DNA of 64,000 nt from Emydura subglobosa (lineage: Eukaryota; Chordata; Testudines; Chelidae), in the NCBI GenBank assembly GCA_007922225.1, contig ML680055.1:3716543-3780542 (forward strand), read 5' to 3'. The translations under genes were made by a program, and so were the position numbers. Within the stretch, counting starts at the first letter, position 1. Every line of letters starts with the position of its first letter. The notes below the pieces were generated by a model. The model was not told where the DNA came from. It searched no databases and saw nothing but the letters and a program-made list of their open reading frames with translations. Below, piece by piece: positions 33,681 through 45,430 of the stretch.

Positions 33681-34250
33681 TGTGACACTCTGTACCCCCC
33701 CTCTGCACTCCCACATTCACCACTTTCATCTGGTTATGATATAATTTGTACAAAGCATGCCTTGTGAGGTATCCTTTGAAAACACATGAGCTACTGAAAA
33801 TCAGCGTCCTGCTAATGTGTCTATCATCCTTGCATATGCAATTGAGATTCTGCTATATGTGTGCTAAAATATGTTGTGAGTCTGGGAAATGCTCATGGAC
33901 TAGCTCCTGCGAGATAACAGAGGACTGTAAAGAGAGGTCTTGCATGTCCTCCCCCAAACAGCAGGTACACAGAAAGGGCGAACAAAATAATTTTTTAATT
34001 CACCTGAAAGATGCTTTGAATCTCACGTATGCCACAGACTGATTGGCTACACCCCTGTGGTGGTGGTGGGGAATTCCTCAAAGAGAGGAGAAGGATGTAA
34101 AATAGGAGACCCTGACCTACACAAATTCTTTCCCCCATTTCAACACATGGAAGCAAGATCATTTGGAAGACAAAGAGAAGCATCCTTGAACTGTGGTGGG
34201 CAGGGTATGAGTCCAAGCTAGAAGGAGCAGCCTAGGAAATGTATTGCAGT
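33681..34250 (+). mobile_element. LTR-like element (U3-rich)
   Basis: Starts tgtgacactctgtacccccc and carries ccttgtgaggtatcctttga followed by aaacac, the same U3 module as the LTR at 20228 (ccttgtgagctatcatgtga). A TATA-like gatgtaaaatagg lies near 34094. No poly-A signal seen, so the 3' part may be lost. The frames at 33746-34042 and 33995-34216 are not recognised genes. Confidence 0.6.
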
Positions 34251-34814
34251 TTGTGATGAGATAATTGCTTTTCCTTTTGGAATGATTAGCCTTGGTTAAA
34301 TTTAGGAATTAGACTGATTTTATCATCTTATTTCTTTCATAATCAATTCTGCCTGTGTCACTTTTAATCCCTTAAAATCTTTCTGTAGTTCATAAACTTT
34401 TAAAAATATTTTATGTAAACCAGTGAGCTTTGACTGAAGTGTTTGTAAAGCTGAGTAGAGATTCCCCGAAGGCTGGTGCATGGCCATTATCCGTGGATAG
34501 AATGGTGGACTAATTAATGAGCTTACACTTTTCAAGACCCCCTTGATCAGTGTAAGCCACATTTCTGGGGTGCAAGGCAGGGGGCATTTATAGGTGTCTC
34601 TGTGTATTCAGTTCATGAGTGGCTGGGAGAGCATGACTGTAACTCTGCTGGGTGTGTCATTACACGATAATGGCTGTGTGTGAGCAAAGCCTGCGGGGGC
34701 CTGTTTTCCACTAGCAAAGCAGTGTAAGAGCTACTTAGGGCCAGAAAATGAAGCGGACATGGCAGTTCTACAATCTAGCTTATACCCTGGGGGATGTCAC
34801 AGTGTAAATACCCT
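34251..34814. other. Unassigned AT-rich sequence
   Basis: No gene or recognised repeat. Confidence 0.4.
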
Positions 34815-35115
34815 GTTTGGAAATCTTCAGAATGATAATTGTTTGGTGGGGGGGGCATCTATTCAAAATGACTTTGTTTTGAAATGTAACTAAACTTATA
34901 CTAAAAAGGGGAAAGCCAACACTGAAACAAAACATTTTGAAGTTATTGAAATGAAATGTTTTGGTTGACCTGAACTGATTTTTTTGTTTGTTTTTGTTTA
35001 CAGATTTGTAAAAATCTTGATGATTTCTGCTTTTTGTCCCAAGTTGGGATACGAAAATTTTTCGAAATCTCAAAAATTCTCCCGGGACAGGAACACCATT
35101 TCTTACCCAGTCCTA
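34815..35115. mobile_element. AT-rich MITE, right end visible
   Basis: Body with aacaaaacattttgaagtta and gaaatgaaatgttttggttg. The right end is tcttacccagtcc plus TA (35114-35115), close to the canonical acccagctc-TA. Left end unclear. Confidence 0.55.
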
Positions 35116-36475
35116 ATTCTGAGTGAGTCTTGTTTTAGATTAAGGGAAACCGTAAATCAAGAGAGAACAGAAGTTAAGTTTGTATGGGAAAGCACAGTGG
35201 GCTTGACATCTTTGAAATACTGCGCTGAGCACTTTGCCTCTCAAAACACCTGTCGCTCTCTCTGGGGTGAGAAGAGCTCTTAGATCGAAAAGATGGGGAA
35301 GAGGAAGGAAAGACATAATAGCTACATAGCTAGCTAAACCATACTTCTAAGTCCATGGATCTGCACAGCCTCTGCTGGAAGATGAGCTTCTAGGTGAATC
35401 ACGGCAATGTCGGAGCGTGTGCATGTGTAACTCGCAATGCTCAGTGTGTGACATGTGTCTCTCCCACCGTGCTCTGTCCACAGAAAATGTCTCTTACAGC
35501 TCCCCATCCCCTTGCTGTGGGGCGCTCAGATGCAAGGCACCCATCGAGCGCTGTGTGGAAAAAGTGTGAGCTCCTGAGTGTAGGCGTGTGACTGCTCTGC
35601 ATGCCTGGTTCTGCGCATGTGGGTTTAGTCAGTCACCTGTTTGGATCATCCTTATTTGTCTGGATTTGTTTGTCTTTTAAACTGAATGTAAGGTGTCCCC
35701 GTGAAGTACATTTGGAGGAATAAATTACCCACTCCCCCATGCTAGATGTGTGCAAGGATGGAGGAGAAACATCTTCCTGCTTAGTGATGGGGAAGCTGGG
35801 AAAGCAAAGTGCAGCGTGGCTGGAATCGTCTGGTTCCTAGGACTTATTTACCCATTTCTTCACAGTCAGAGCTGTTCCCAGCTGGGTTTAGGTTTCTTCC
35901 AATGAGCCACATCCTGTATTCAGCACTTTGACTTCCTTTCCTTGCACGGTCTGATTGTGTCTGTAGTGATCTTCACTCGCAACCCTACGAGAGAAACCTG
36001 TCTGTGTTCACCATCACCCGAGTCATAAGAGCCGCATCCTCCGCTCCATTCATTGCCTTTAGCAGAGCTGGGTTGATTCACACCAGCTAAAGATCTAACC
36101 CAGCAGTCATTTCCTAGGGCCCATTTCCTTCCTTTGGGTCGATTTCTTGTCCACGGTTTATTCTTGTCATTGTTTCAGTCCTAAAAGTCTTTGTGCTTAT
36201 TCATTTTGGGTGAAATCCTCGCTGGGGAGGGGGGCTTGCCACTGAGTTCAGCTGGCACTGGGATTTCACTCCATGTTTCCAAAAAGTGAAATACAGGATA
36301 GAACCATGGACTCTCAAATCATCTCATCGTGGGGGGGAAGAAACCCCATGTCTTTGCGTAAGTTAGGGCAGCAAACCCTTTCTAATGCTGGCGTGCGGTC
36401 TAGGAGCTGGACCATTTTACTATTATCATGCTTCTAGCTGTCTTTTTACAATCAAAGCAGCTGTTTGACCTCTTC
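35116..36475. other. Unassigned sequence
   Basis: No gene recognised. A trace of a palindromic MITE (ttcacaccagctaaagatct) at 36075-36094. Confidence 0.4.
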
Positions 36476-36553
36476 AAAGAGCATTGCCTAGGAGATGTTA
36501 CACAGCGGCGCTGAGCAGGTATTGCCTTTCTAAAGAGCATTGCCTAGGAGATG
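36476..36553 (+). repeat. Local direct repeat, 22 bp perfect
   Basis: aaagagcattgcctaggaga-tg occurs at 36476-36497 and again at 36532-36553, period 56 bp. The intervening halves are only weakly similar. Confidence 0.9.
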
Positions 36554-36739
36554 CAGCCTTTGCAAAAGAATTAGCCCAAGAGCAGGATCCTAGGGGATGG
36601 TTTCTTCCTGGGTTGGCAGAGCCCAAGGTGGGCCAATTTAACTTCAGCTCTTGCAAAAAGATCCAATCTTTTCTGCCCACAATTGTCACTGTGTCCCCTG
36701 CTCCATAGACTTTTAATGCATTGATCCTGACATTCCTTA

Positions 36740-37490
36740 CTTGAGTTGCTGTTCCCATTTGACAGGTAGGAAACTAAAGCACCCATATAAGCAATATGAA
36801 TACCTCGCTGAGCTCTTAAGAAATGCTTTCCATTCAAAGATGTCAAAGCGCTTTACAAAGGAGCTCCATAATAGAGCAGGTCAGGAATTTTTTTTAAAGT
36901 GCTTTTAGATGGAAAATGCTGATTTTTGTCAAAATTGAAACCATTTGCAGAAAAAGGTCAGTTTTGATGAATTTCCTGTTTTGAAAAATTTGGGGGTGGA
37001 TGTTTTGAAATTGTTAAAACATGTTTTCACCTTTTTAGAATCAAAATATTCTTTTTTTGTTCAAAACAATTTCTTTTTTCAAAATGTAAGCTAATTTATA
37101 GCAAAAAAGTAACCTTCCAAAAAAAAAAGGCTCAAATTGAAGTGAAACGGTGTGAAATTATTGAAATAAATTGTCACTTGACCCAATCCAAAACATAAAA
37201 TGGATTTTTGATTCATCAAAATCTTGACCATTTTCACCTTTCATCCGCATTTGGGACAGAACATTTCTTTGAATTGTTGAAAATTCTTGAAGGACGTGAG
37301 AATTCCCAGCCCTTTCCCACCCGGCATCATGACTGCTGTTTCACAGATGAGGTGGGCACATGAAGGGAAATCAACTTGCCCATGGTCACCCACCAAACCA
37401 GTGGCAGAGTCAAGCATTGATACCTGGTCTCACAAATCCCCATCCAGTACCCTATCCAACAGACCACACTGCTTCCAGGTGTACCTGTAA
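36740..37490 (-). mobile_element. MIR SINE split by an AT-rich MITE
   Basis: On plus, the tail side is gtcaaagcgctttacaaagg (36842-36861). After the MITE, the head side resumes with gctgtttcacagatgaggtg, acttgcccatggtcacccac, agtggcagagtcaagcattg and ctggtctcacaaatcccc, ending gaccacactgcttcc near 37476. Confidence 0.8.
36872..37314. mobile_element. AT-rich MITE, TA-flanked, nested in MIR
   Basis: Left end TA (36872-36873) plus gagcaggtcaggaatttttt. The right end aattcccagccct (37301-37313) is its complement in outline; the right TA has decayed to TT. Long A/T-rich self-complementary body of about 440 bp. Its position inside a MIR proves it is an insertion. Confidence 0.75.
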
Positions 37491-37885
37491 GTGGCTTGCC
37501 AAAGGTCACTCAAAGTCTAGAGAAGAGCCATGATTTGAATCAAGGGCTTCTCTACATGGGGACATCCAGGGAAGTTCATCCAAATTAACTGGAATTGTGA
37601 ATTTGAAATGGATTAGTTAAACCGCATAAAATCCCTGTGGATGCTGTTGTTGAGAATTAAACTGGCATTAGTTCGGTTTCGCTTAATTCAATTTGGAAGT
37701 GAATTAAACTAAACCAAATTAAGGTCACTTTAATTCTGAATGAATGTGTTCACATGGGTTTAATGTGGTTTAAATCGGTTTTAAATTCACATAACTAGTT
37801 AATTTGGATTAATTTTCTTGGATGTCCCCGTGTAGGCCAGCCCCAAGATCTCCCGAGTCATGGTCCAGACATGTTTTCTATGCAG
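37490..37885 (-). mobile_element. MIR SINE split by a long-TIR element
   Basis: On plus: taagtggcttgccaaaggtc, gagccatgatttgaatcaag, then after the insertion aagatctcccgagtcatggt and ccagacatg. Both pieces are in the correct order for one reversed MIR. Confidence 0.7.
37543..37844. mobile_element. Non-autonomous DNA transposon with ~25 bp TIRs
   Basis: Left TIR 37543-37567 (ggcttctctacatggggaca-tcc) and right TIR 37820-37844 (ggatgtccccgtgtaggcca-gcccc) are inverted copies. The interior is AT-rich and partly self-complementary (ttaaactaaaccaaattaag; ggtttaaatcggttttaaat). Flanks share CAAG on both sides, a partial target duplication. Confidence 0.8.
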
Positions 37886-37904
37886 GAATTCAGCTGTGTG
37901 AATC

Positions 37905-38065
37905 AGTCATAGCGTTTAAGACTGAAAGGACCCATCAGATCTAGTCCGACCTCCTGTTTATCACAGGCCACCAATGCTACTTAGCATCCACACACTAACC
38001 CCCACAATTGAAATTAGACTGAAGTATCCCAGCCCACAGGAGATTTGATTCCTTATGTGCCACAG
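37905..38065 (-). mobile_element. CR1 LINE 3' end
   Basis: On plus: tcatagcgtttaagactgaa, aggacccatcagatctagtc, cgacctcctgtttatcacag, then aattgaaattagactgaagt. Confidence 0.82.
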
Positions 38066-38163
38066 GCAGAGAATAGGTGAGACCGAGCTGCACCAGTTCC
38101 CCCAAAATGGTGCTTGCAGCTTCCCAGCACCCCAATCCGTGCTGAGTACCCCCCACTAATTGA

Positions 38164-38442
38164 TAGAGCTGGTCAACAATTGTAATTCAAAAATTTTTTT
38201 TTACCAAGAAAAATGTCCTTTTTTTGCTCAAAATGGTAATTTGATGGGAAAAGTCCATTTCCAACTAATTTTCTGCCAAATTCTTCAGTTTTCAGCAACT
38301 GATGATAAATTTCATCTGCCCCCCCCCCCCCCTCAATTTTAACTCATTGGCTGAATTTTTTTAGTTTTAGTCACTGAGAACCAACAGTATTTTTTCTAAA
38401 ACTCGGGTTTTTTTATATTCTTGGTTTTTTGGCAACCCACCT
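38164..38442. mobile_element. AT-rich MITE, TA-flanked family
   Basis: Left end TA (38164-38165) plus gagctggtcaacaattgtaa; right end degraded near ggcaacccacctgtc. Contains a C14 run at 38319-38332. Confidence 0.65.
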
Positions 38443-39294
38443 GTCAAAGGGTGGGGTGCTAACCAGACCAAGGAGGGGTTGTATCATCACCTGCGCTATA
38501 ACCCAGGAGACCTTAAATGCTCTGTAGCTGTCTCTCACAGCCTGGACACCAACAGCCAGCACCCGAGCGTGCACTGAGTGGCTGTGTGATAAAACTCTGA
38601 ACCAGCAGCTCTGATTCCAGCAGCCGGCTTGTTACGCTCCAGACACATTCTGGTATCCACCACCTTGGGTTTCAACGTAAAGTTCAATCAAGCTGGGAGG
38701 AAGGTGATGTGGAGTCTAGGTGGCAAAGGGAGTTTCATGCTGTTTCTTCCCCTGCTGATGTTCGCTAAATTACATCTGTTTCCCATAGTCTCATCCCCCT
38801 GCTGAATAGTTATTTCCTCCCCTTGTGGTCTGATGGTTTTGTTGATCTTTTTATGTAAATTGCATTTCCAATGTGTCTGTGTACCTTCGAGGTGGCAGAG
38901 CCACATTCCTTTGTCTGGGGTGTGGGTAACTTCAGCCCTGCCTGGCAGATACATGTTAAGGACATAACTCCCAATATTTCTGCAATTTTGAATTTGTCCT
39001 CAGTACACCATGCAGTAATATTAATGATCAGTGAAGTATTTGTTCTCTGTTCATATCTCACATGGCACCTTTTAGATATAGGTTAAGACAGTGAGTTGGG
39101 ATAAGCTTGACTGGTCCGGTATCTGGTTGTGAGTTTCAGTGGCCTTAAGAGCCTCTTGCAGTGGGATGCTGTTAGGGTGACACTCCTGCCCCCCCTCCCC
39201 CTTTCCCTGCACAAAAGTTGCTAAGAAGGCTAAAAATGAACATTTTTTAGTTTAAAAAAAATTTGTGTGGGTGAGGGGGGGTAGGTAAGATCCT
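38443..39294. other. Unassigned; possible LTR remnant at 38450-38650
   Basis: 38450-38650 (gacaccaacagccagcaccc; tccagcagccggcttgttac) resembles GC-rich LTR sequence, but no TATA box or end is visible. Nothing is recognised in the rest. Confidence 0.3.
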
Positions 39295-39432
39295 AGGTTC
39301 ATACTCCAGGCAGCTAGCCCATCACCATGGTTACACTTATTTTTAGTATGCCAGCTTGATCAGAACTAGCATGGGCATGTCGACATGAGTTGGAAATTAC
39401 ACCTCCAGCTCCTGTATGGATGGGACCCTAAG
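39295..39432. mobile_element. GTCTACAC-type DNA transposon remnant
   Basis: gcatgggcatgtcgacatga, gttggaaattacacctccag and ctcctgtatggatgggaccc match internal and end phrases of the hAT-like family, with the TGTAGAC motif degraded. Confidence 0.45.
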
Positions 39433-39530
39433 TGATGGCCCAGGGTCGCTCAGGAGTCTCTAGCAAAGCAGGGACTCGAATCCAGATCTCCTGTTTTAAG
39501 GCTAGTGCCGTCACCACTGGACCCTCCTTC
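39433..39530 (-). mobile_element. MIR SINE head fragment
   Basis: On plus: gatggcccagggtcgctcag, gcagggactcgaatccagat (B-box side), ggctagtgccgtcaccactg then gaccctcc. Confidence 0.75.
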
Positions 39531-41236
39531 CTCCCTCCCGCTAATTCCTTATCCCACCCTCGTGATGTGTGAGCCCCTGCAAAACTCCTATCCTCCTTCC
39601 TCTCGATGTACAATGCACCGTATGAACTTCCTGTCCTGGAGGTGGCTTTAATGACCTAGGATCATGTAAGGACGCCCTTTGCTGGGGCGTGCATGGTGAA
39701 ACACTGCCAACAAGCCCCAGCTGGGACCATGCAACTTGTTTAGCAGCATCACCTCTTCCTAGCAGCCGTCTTTGTTCCCCATTTTTCCTCTTTTTCTATC
39801 GGGCTGTTTCCACTTCAGTTCTGTCTCTGAAGGCCATTATTCCCTGCCAGGAATGGTGAGAACTCAAGCTGGGCCTCCCTGTGTGCTTGTTCCCCTGCCA
39901 AAGGCAAGGAGTCATCCAGTGAGTAGGAGGCGATTGAAATATTAATGTCAGGAAAACAAATGGAGATTCATTAAAAAGCGTCGCTGCCACCGCAGGAGAG
40001 AGCAGGACACAAACCTCTGCAGTAATGAGCTGTTAACACACAGGAGTAAAAGCTTCATTAGGCCTTGTTCTAATCATTTATTTATAGGCTCCTTGTACTT
40101 CAAAGACCTTACAAAACTATCCAGGCAGTTATGACAGCGACACTGCGAGCGGAGTGATTCTTGGGCAGAGAGGGACATTGTCAGTCAGAGCACACAGTCC
40201 ACTTCCTGGATGGCATTCCTCACAATAGTGTCTAAAGGGTGCACAGTTCCTGCAAAAGCCCTTAACACAGAGGTGAATTTCAGCCAGTCTAGTCTAGAGA
40301 CGGGGGGTAGAGACACCTTTTCCCACGGCCTCCCTTTGACACTCTGCTCCCTTATAGTTTCCGTGTGCCATTCCACCACTGGCCAACCGCAGCCTTCGAA
40401 AATGCAAGGGTTTCAGTATGCAAGCCAGAGATGAAAATAACGATTTGCCAGCACCGTCTACCTCACCCAAATCTGAACAGAGCAATTCATGGGATGAGAA
40501 AAAAGCCACATACTCGGCCCCAAAGGGCTCCGACTTCCCTCTGCTGATTTTCAGGGTCCCCTGGGAACAGCAGAGGTGTCAGACTTTCACAAAATAGCTC
40601 ACAAGAAAATCTGGTAATGAAAAGTGTTTGGCAACCCAAATACGCCTTGGTGTTCTACAATAACTTTGCCTATGCAGGTGTAGGAAAGACTCTTTTGCTT
40701 CCCAGCATGGTTGAGGGGGGGGAAAAAATCAGTGACTAGTAGGTGTGGATTCTTTGGAAGGCAGCTATGCTCACCTCCCTGCTGCCTGAGTGACGCTAGC
40801 AATCTATGAAGTTATTGCTTTGTTTTATCTGTATTAATCTCTTATTGCTTGGAAGCTGAGTAGTAAATAACCCAGGGGAGTTCAATTCTGCCTTGCCTGA
40901 GACAGAAGAGGCTACTTGGCTGGCTTAATATGGTATTGTTTGCTTCCTTTTGGGAAGTTCCAGTTATTTACGAGGCTGAATATAAACCTAGTAGGGGAGG
41001 GAGAAGAAGCCAGAAGCTTTCTGGGTAATGTGGGCTCTCAAGTTATGTTGTGAAGCAGCCTGTTTATGCCTCCAGAGGATTCACATGTGGGACATAGAAA
41101 TTCACTTCTTTATAATGATGAGTTAAGTGACTAAGATGCTGGATTAGTCCTGGAGGCTGATGGCTTCTTCTTTAGACAGCAGCAATGCAAATACCCTTTG
41201 CCAAAGGCTCTCACTCAAAGACAGCAAGATCCTGAC
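39531..41236. other. Unassigned sequence
   Basis: About 1.7 kb with several short frames, none recognised; no clear repeat. Confidence 0.4.
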
Positions 41237-41628
41237 TAGAGCGGGTCGGGAAACTTATTTTTTTTTTTTCCTGAGAAAAAATTTGATGGAAATGCATTTA
41301 TTTTTAGTTTTCATCTAAATTTGTCTTCAAAATTGGGGGCGGGGAGAAGAGGGAGGGCATGTTGGAAAACCAAAATGTGGGGAGCTTTGGCAAACTGAAA
41401 ATGTTCAGTTCCAAACCAAACGGAAAAATGTTGGGTTTTGGTTACTGGAAACCAAATCATTTTACTTTCTGCTGGGAGAGGGGTCAGCTTTTGATGAAAA
41501 CCTGAACATTTTTGACAAAAATGGGCAATTTTCAGGAGATTTTCTATTGTGGCAAAAAAGCATTTTCCAGGGTGGAAAAAAATCCCCCTCTCCCCACATT
41601 TTGATTTAAAAAAATATGCCCAGCTCTA
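41237..41628. mobile_element. AT-rich MITE, complete, TA on both sides
   Basis: TA (41237-41238) gagcgggtcgggaaactta at left; aaatatgcccagctc TA (41627-41628) at right. About 390 bp. The interior has complementary phrases (gaaaatgttcagttccaaac; ggaaaccaaatcattttact). The best example of the family in the window. Confidence 0.8.
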
Positions 41629-43120
41629 ATCTAGGGCATTTTATAGATGACACACAGACAGAAATAATGTAATCAATGACATGTCACTGCTGGGGGGAAG
41701 GCTGAAGCGGCAAGGTGATATTGGTGAAGGGAACTTCCATTTACCAAAAGTGCCATAGGACCCTAATGGCCATCTCAAATCTCAGCTCATAAGGTAATGT
41801 GCAAAATATCATCCATGCACTTTACTGTTGCAGCTTCAGCGGGATAAAGCTCTGAGTTGGTTTTGCTTGGCATTCAAAACTGTGAATCTAGGTGACCCAG
41901 ACCTCCACTTAAGTCACACCCAGACTTGCACGCAGCAGAGAGCGCTGCATGTCCACACCTTGGCATGGCATTATGCAAGGGTTTGCACGGAGTGAAGAGC
42001 TGCAAAATCCCCTATGCTCAGACACCGGGGCAGTTCGCCTGTATGGTCCAATCTGCAGCAGCTTGAGATGTTGATCTAGCAGGGCCAGAGTGATGTAAAA
42101 GCAGACGGGATTTTTCCCGACCCAAGTTGCCTTCCCACATTCTGGTGCAGAACACAGGATGGATCCTGATCACAGCTGCTCGTGCTATAAGTCACTGTGA
42201 GTCTTGAGAAACTGCCATGGGTCAGGTATAGGAACGTTTGTGCCTAAAACACAGCACGTCTATCACAGACTTCATTGGAAGGGGCAGGAGCTGCAGAGTC
42301 GGATAATGTTGAGAAAAAGGCTCCCCTCCCCTTCAGGCTTAGTCACGCTAAGTCTGCACAGGCCTGCAGAAAGGCTGACCGATTTTGACCGTGGTTAGCA
42401 ACAAGTCTGATGATCAACACTACACTATCAAGCGGTCCCTGGTCCTTTTACTGGTCTATCAAAATCACTCCATACAAGTTGAGGAACCTAGAGTGAACCA
42501 GCCTGGGAAGGCTGCCTGAAGAGTTCCTGCAGTTTGAGGGAGACTGTATCTGAGCGAGTCAGAATCTGAGCACCTGAACAGCTGATGCTACGTGACACCA
42601 CAGGGTGCTTATTCTACTGCGAAGGGGGAGTTGTCAATAAAACACATCAGCCCGCAGCATTGTTCCTTAATTGTATCACACAGATTTGTTTGCCATAAAC
42701 TAGAACATGGGGTGTATTTATAGCTTTGTTTCCCTTTCAGTGGTTTTATCTTGCCAATCTAGGACCCTGACCCTCGTTCAGATGGACAGCCCTCATTCGT
42801 CGCAGCTGACCCATTGATTTCAGCAGGGAAAGTCATGGGAGGAAGGGTTTGTGGGCTCATGCAATCAAGGGCAGCAGGATTTTGCAAAGCAAACGCTGGC
42901 AAATCAGTCGCAGCAATAAAATCAGGACAGATGTGCACATGCGTGTGAGAGCTCCTGTATGCGTGTCGCAGGGTGCAGAGCGCCTCGGGGAAGGTTGGGG
43001 GCTCAGCTGCACCTGTGACATACCTTGCTCAGACGGAGGCAATAAGTGAAAACATGATGAGGTGACTCAGAGCTGAAGCTACTGGGAGATACAAGACCAG
43101 ACCTAATGGGTGGAAACTCC
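41629..43120. other. Unassigned sequence
   Basis: No gene or confident repeat in about 1.5 kb. Confidence 0.4.
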
Positions 43121-43137
43121 AGAGAGAGAGAGAGAGA
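43121..43137. repeat. (AG)8 microsatellite
   Basis: 17 bases of alternating A and G. Confidence 0.95.
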
Positions 43138-43199
43138 CCCAAGTTGGTGCTTTGTAAAGAAACTGGGAGAGAAGGCTGGTAGTATGTGAAGAATCACTG

Positions 43200-43620
43200 G
43201 GAAGGAAAGAAGGGCAGACTGAGGATATGCGGGGCAGGCAGCCCAACCCTTTTAGGGCTTCCAGGGCTGGGAACCTCTAGAAGGGGAGGTTCCCGTCTAC
43301 TCCTACCTAGGGGAGTGAAGCAGTGACCCCTGACATTAAGGGGAGACGTGAGAAGCTGATGAGAACTCAGGAGGGATAAAGCAAAGCCTGGGCACAGGGC
43401 ACAAGAGTGCTGGTGAACAGAAGTGTCCCTTGGGGTGGAAGACTTGTTCTGGGTGGGCTGGGGGACCCCAGAAGGGGTTGGACTTAGCCAGAGTGGTCCA
43501 CGTTTCTTCAGCAACACAACTGTGTTGTGAGGTGGAGAACCAACTGGAGTGAGAGGAAAGTGAGGCACCAGCAGGCCTCAAGCCAGACTGGGCTGGTGCT
43601 GTTACAGTGCATGTGTGTAC
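43200..43620 (+). mobile_element. Possible LTR R/U5 remnant
   Basis: Purine-rich sequence with accccagaagggg at 43465-43477, identical to 32313-32325 and near-identical to 18248-18260 in the LTR at 17768. The minus-strand frames 43194-43581 overlap in two registers and reflect composition. Confidence 0.35.
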
Positions 43621-44484
43621 CTGTGTTTCATATGCACAGGAGGGGGGGTTTCAAGAGCCCCTGCTCACACGGTAATTTTAGGACTGGGGCAAAATTCTCC
43701 CTCCCAGTTCACCCTAACCATTGCCCTGGATGGTGCTGAGACCCCTTGGCAGGGTTGCGTGGAGGAATCGGAGGCTGCTAATGCTATGCTTGCTCTGTGG
43801 GAAGATGGGACTCCAGAGCTGCCAATCCAGCTCTCCTCTCCGTCGCTAGAATACCTGAAGGAAATGATGCTGCTTTAAAAATTGCTCAGAAATATACAAC
43901 CCGTGCCTGGGAGCCACTAGCCAGCTACCCTGCCTGCGCAGGAGAACACAGTGAAGGAAGGACTTTCTCTATAAATTCATATGTCCACAGACTAATCCGT
44001 TCAGTGCTCAAGAATCAAAAGAGATCCAAGACAGTGCAACATTCAGGCTTTATTCCTTCCTCTCTTTGAGCATGTGCCGATTGCAGAGTTCTCTAAATTC
44101 GTAGATGTTGCCCTGCACGGAAGCATTCTATAATGCTGCCTATGGGGATACTCTCTGCCCCAACGTCTCCCTTTTTGATGCATCTTTGCTTCGTGTGTGC
44201 TTAGCTGAGCGTCGAACTGAAATTTGTTTTCGGTTTTGCCAGCAAACTGAAAAATCGTTTATTCATCCAGCTTTAGCCCCAGTCCTGCCAACACTTATTC
44301 ACAGGTGTAACTTTACTCACACGTGGGTTGGGATAGAGGGGGCTGTAGCCCAGAGAGACAGTCGATGGCTGGGTGGACCATGGGGTTCCACCCAGAGTAA
44401 AGTGCAAGAAGCTAGGTCTGTTACCTAAAGCATGCAGTCAAAAGGGGCTAAGAGACATCACAGGCACAATTTAGTCTGTAACCA
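43621..44484. other. Unassigned sequence
   Basis: Short frames only. 44276-44325 (cagtcctgccaacacttatt) resembles one arm of a TGCAGGA-type palindromic MITE. Confidence 0.4.
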
Positions 44485-44931
44485 TGACAACTGGTCAGAA
44501 ATTTTCCAAGGCACATTTTTTTTTGGTCAGAAAATGTCAAAAGCAAAACATTTGGTGAATTTTGACCAATTTTCATTTTGAAAGAAGAATTGGGGGGAAA
44601 AATCATTTTGTTAAGGTCAAAATGTTTGGTTTCCAATCATTTTGGAATGGAACACCTTGATTTTCCATTTTGAAATGACTTTTTCTTTTCAATTTTTTAA
44701 ATTTTATGATATAGAATATGAAAAAAGTCAAAATCAGAACAAAATGTTTTGATCTTATCAGATCGGGGGAAAAATCAGAAATTAGTTTTTCAGGAAATTT
44801 CAAAAGGTGTTTTTGTTTTTTCTTTTCTTTTTTTTTTGTGGTGGGGGTGTTCAGTTTTGGAACAGAATATTATTATCTTTTTTAAATCGTGCTGCTCATG
44901 AAATGGAAAGTCCAGTTCCCACCCAGCAGTA
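44485..44931. mobile_element. AT-rich MITE, TA-flanked family
   Basis: Left end tgacaactggtcagaaattt (TA decayed to TG); right end ttcccacccagcag plus TA (44930-44931). Long T and A runs; minus-strand frames inside are chance. Confidence 0.6.
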
Positions 44932-45314
44932 GCTGTTAGAAAATAGGAATAAATCACAAACCCGTCCTACTCAAGTGACTTCTTGCCAATCCTCCCTTTA
45001 ATGAAAATAAGGTGGAGTTCCCTAATGAATTCAAAGTTTCCAAGTACTTGTAATTAGGACGGGTTGGCAGTTTTCCAGTGAAGCAGAGGTTAGTCAGAAA
45101 ATGCTGATGCCTGAAACACAACATTTTACAGAAACATGTTAGGTTTGGGGAAGTTTCACAGAGCTCTGGAGGAAGCCTGCCTGGTTTCCTACAAGATTGC
45201 CTGACTGCTTGTTGGGGTGTCCACATGTGGATGGCCAGGGCAGGTGACCCTGAGCCAGTCCTACCTGGATACAATAGGCACAAATATCACAAAGAATGGT
45301 CTTTGAGTGGAAGG
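44932..45314. other. Unassigned sequence
   Basis: The 109-codon minus frame 44954-45283 is not recognised. Confidence 0.4.
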
Positions 45315-45430
45315 ATTCATAGATTTCAAGGCCAGAAGGCACCATTATGATCACCTGGTCTCATCTCCTTTGGCACACAGGCCATAGAACTTCCCCACAA
45401 TAATTCCTGTTTCAGCTAGAGCACATCTCC
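45315..45430 (-). mobile_element. CR1 LINE 3' end
   Basis: On plus: gattcatagatttcaaggcc, agaaggcaccattatgatca, cctggtctcatctcctttgg, gccatagaacttccccacaa, taattcctg. Confidence 0.87.

Noticed and set aside
43121..43137. (AG)8 as a GAGA-type regulatory site
   Set aside because: A simple microsatellite of this length is expected by chance in vertebrate DNA and nothing nearby suggests a promoter.
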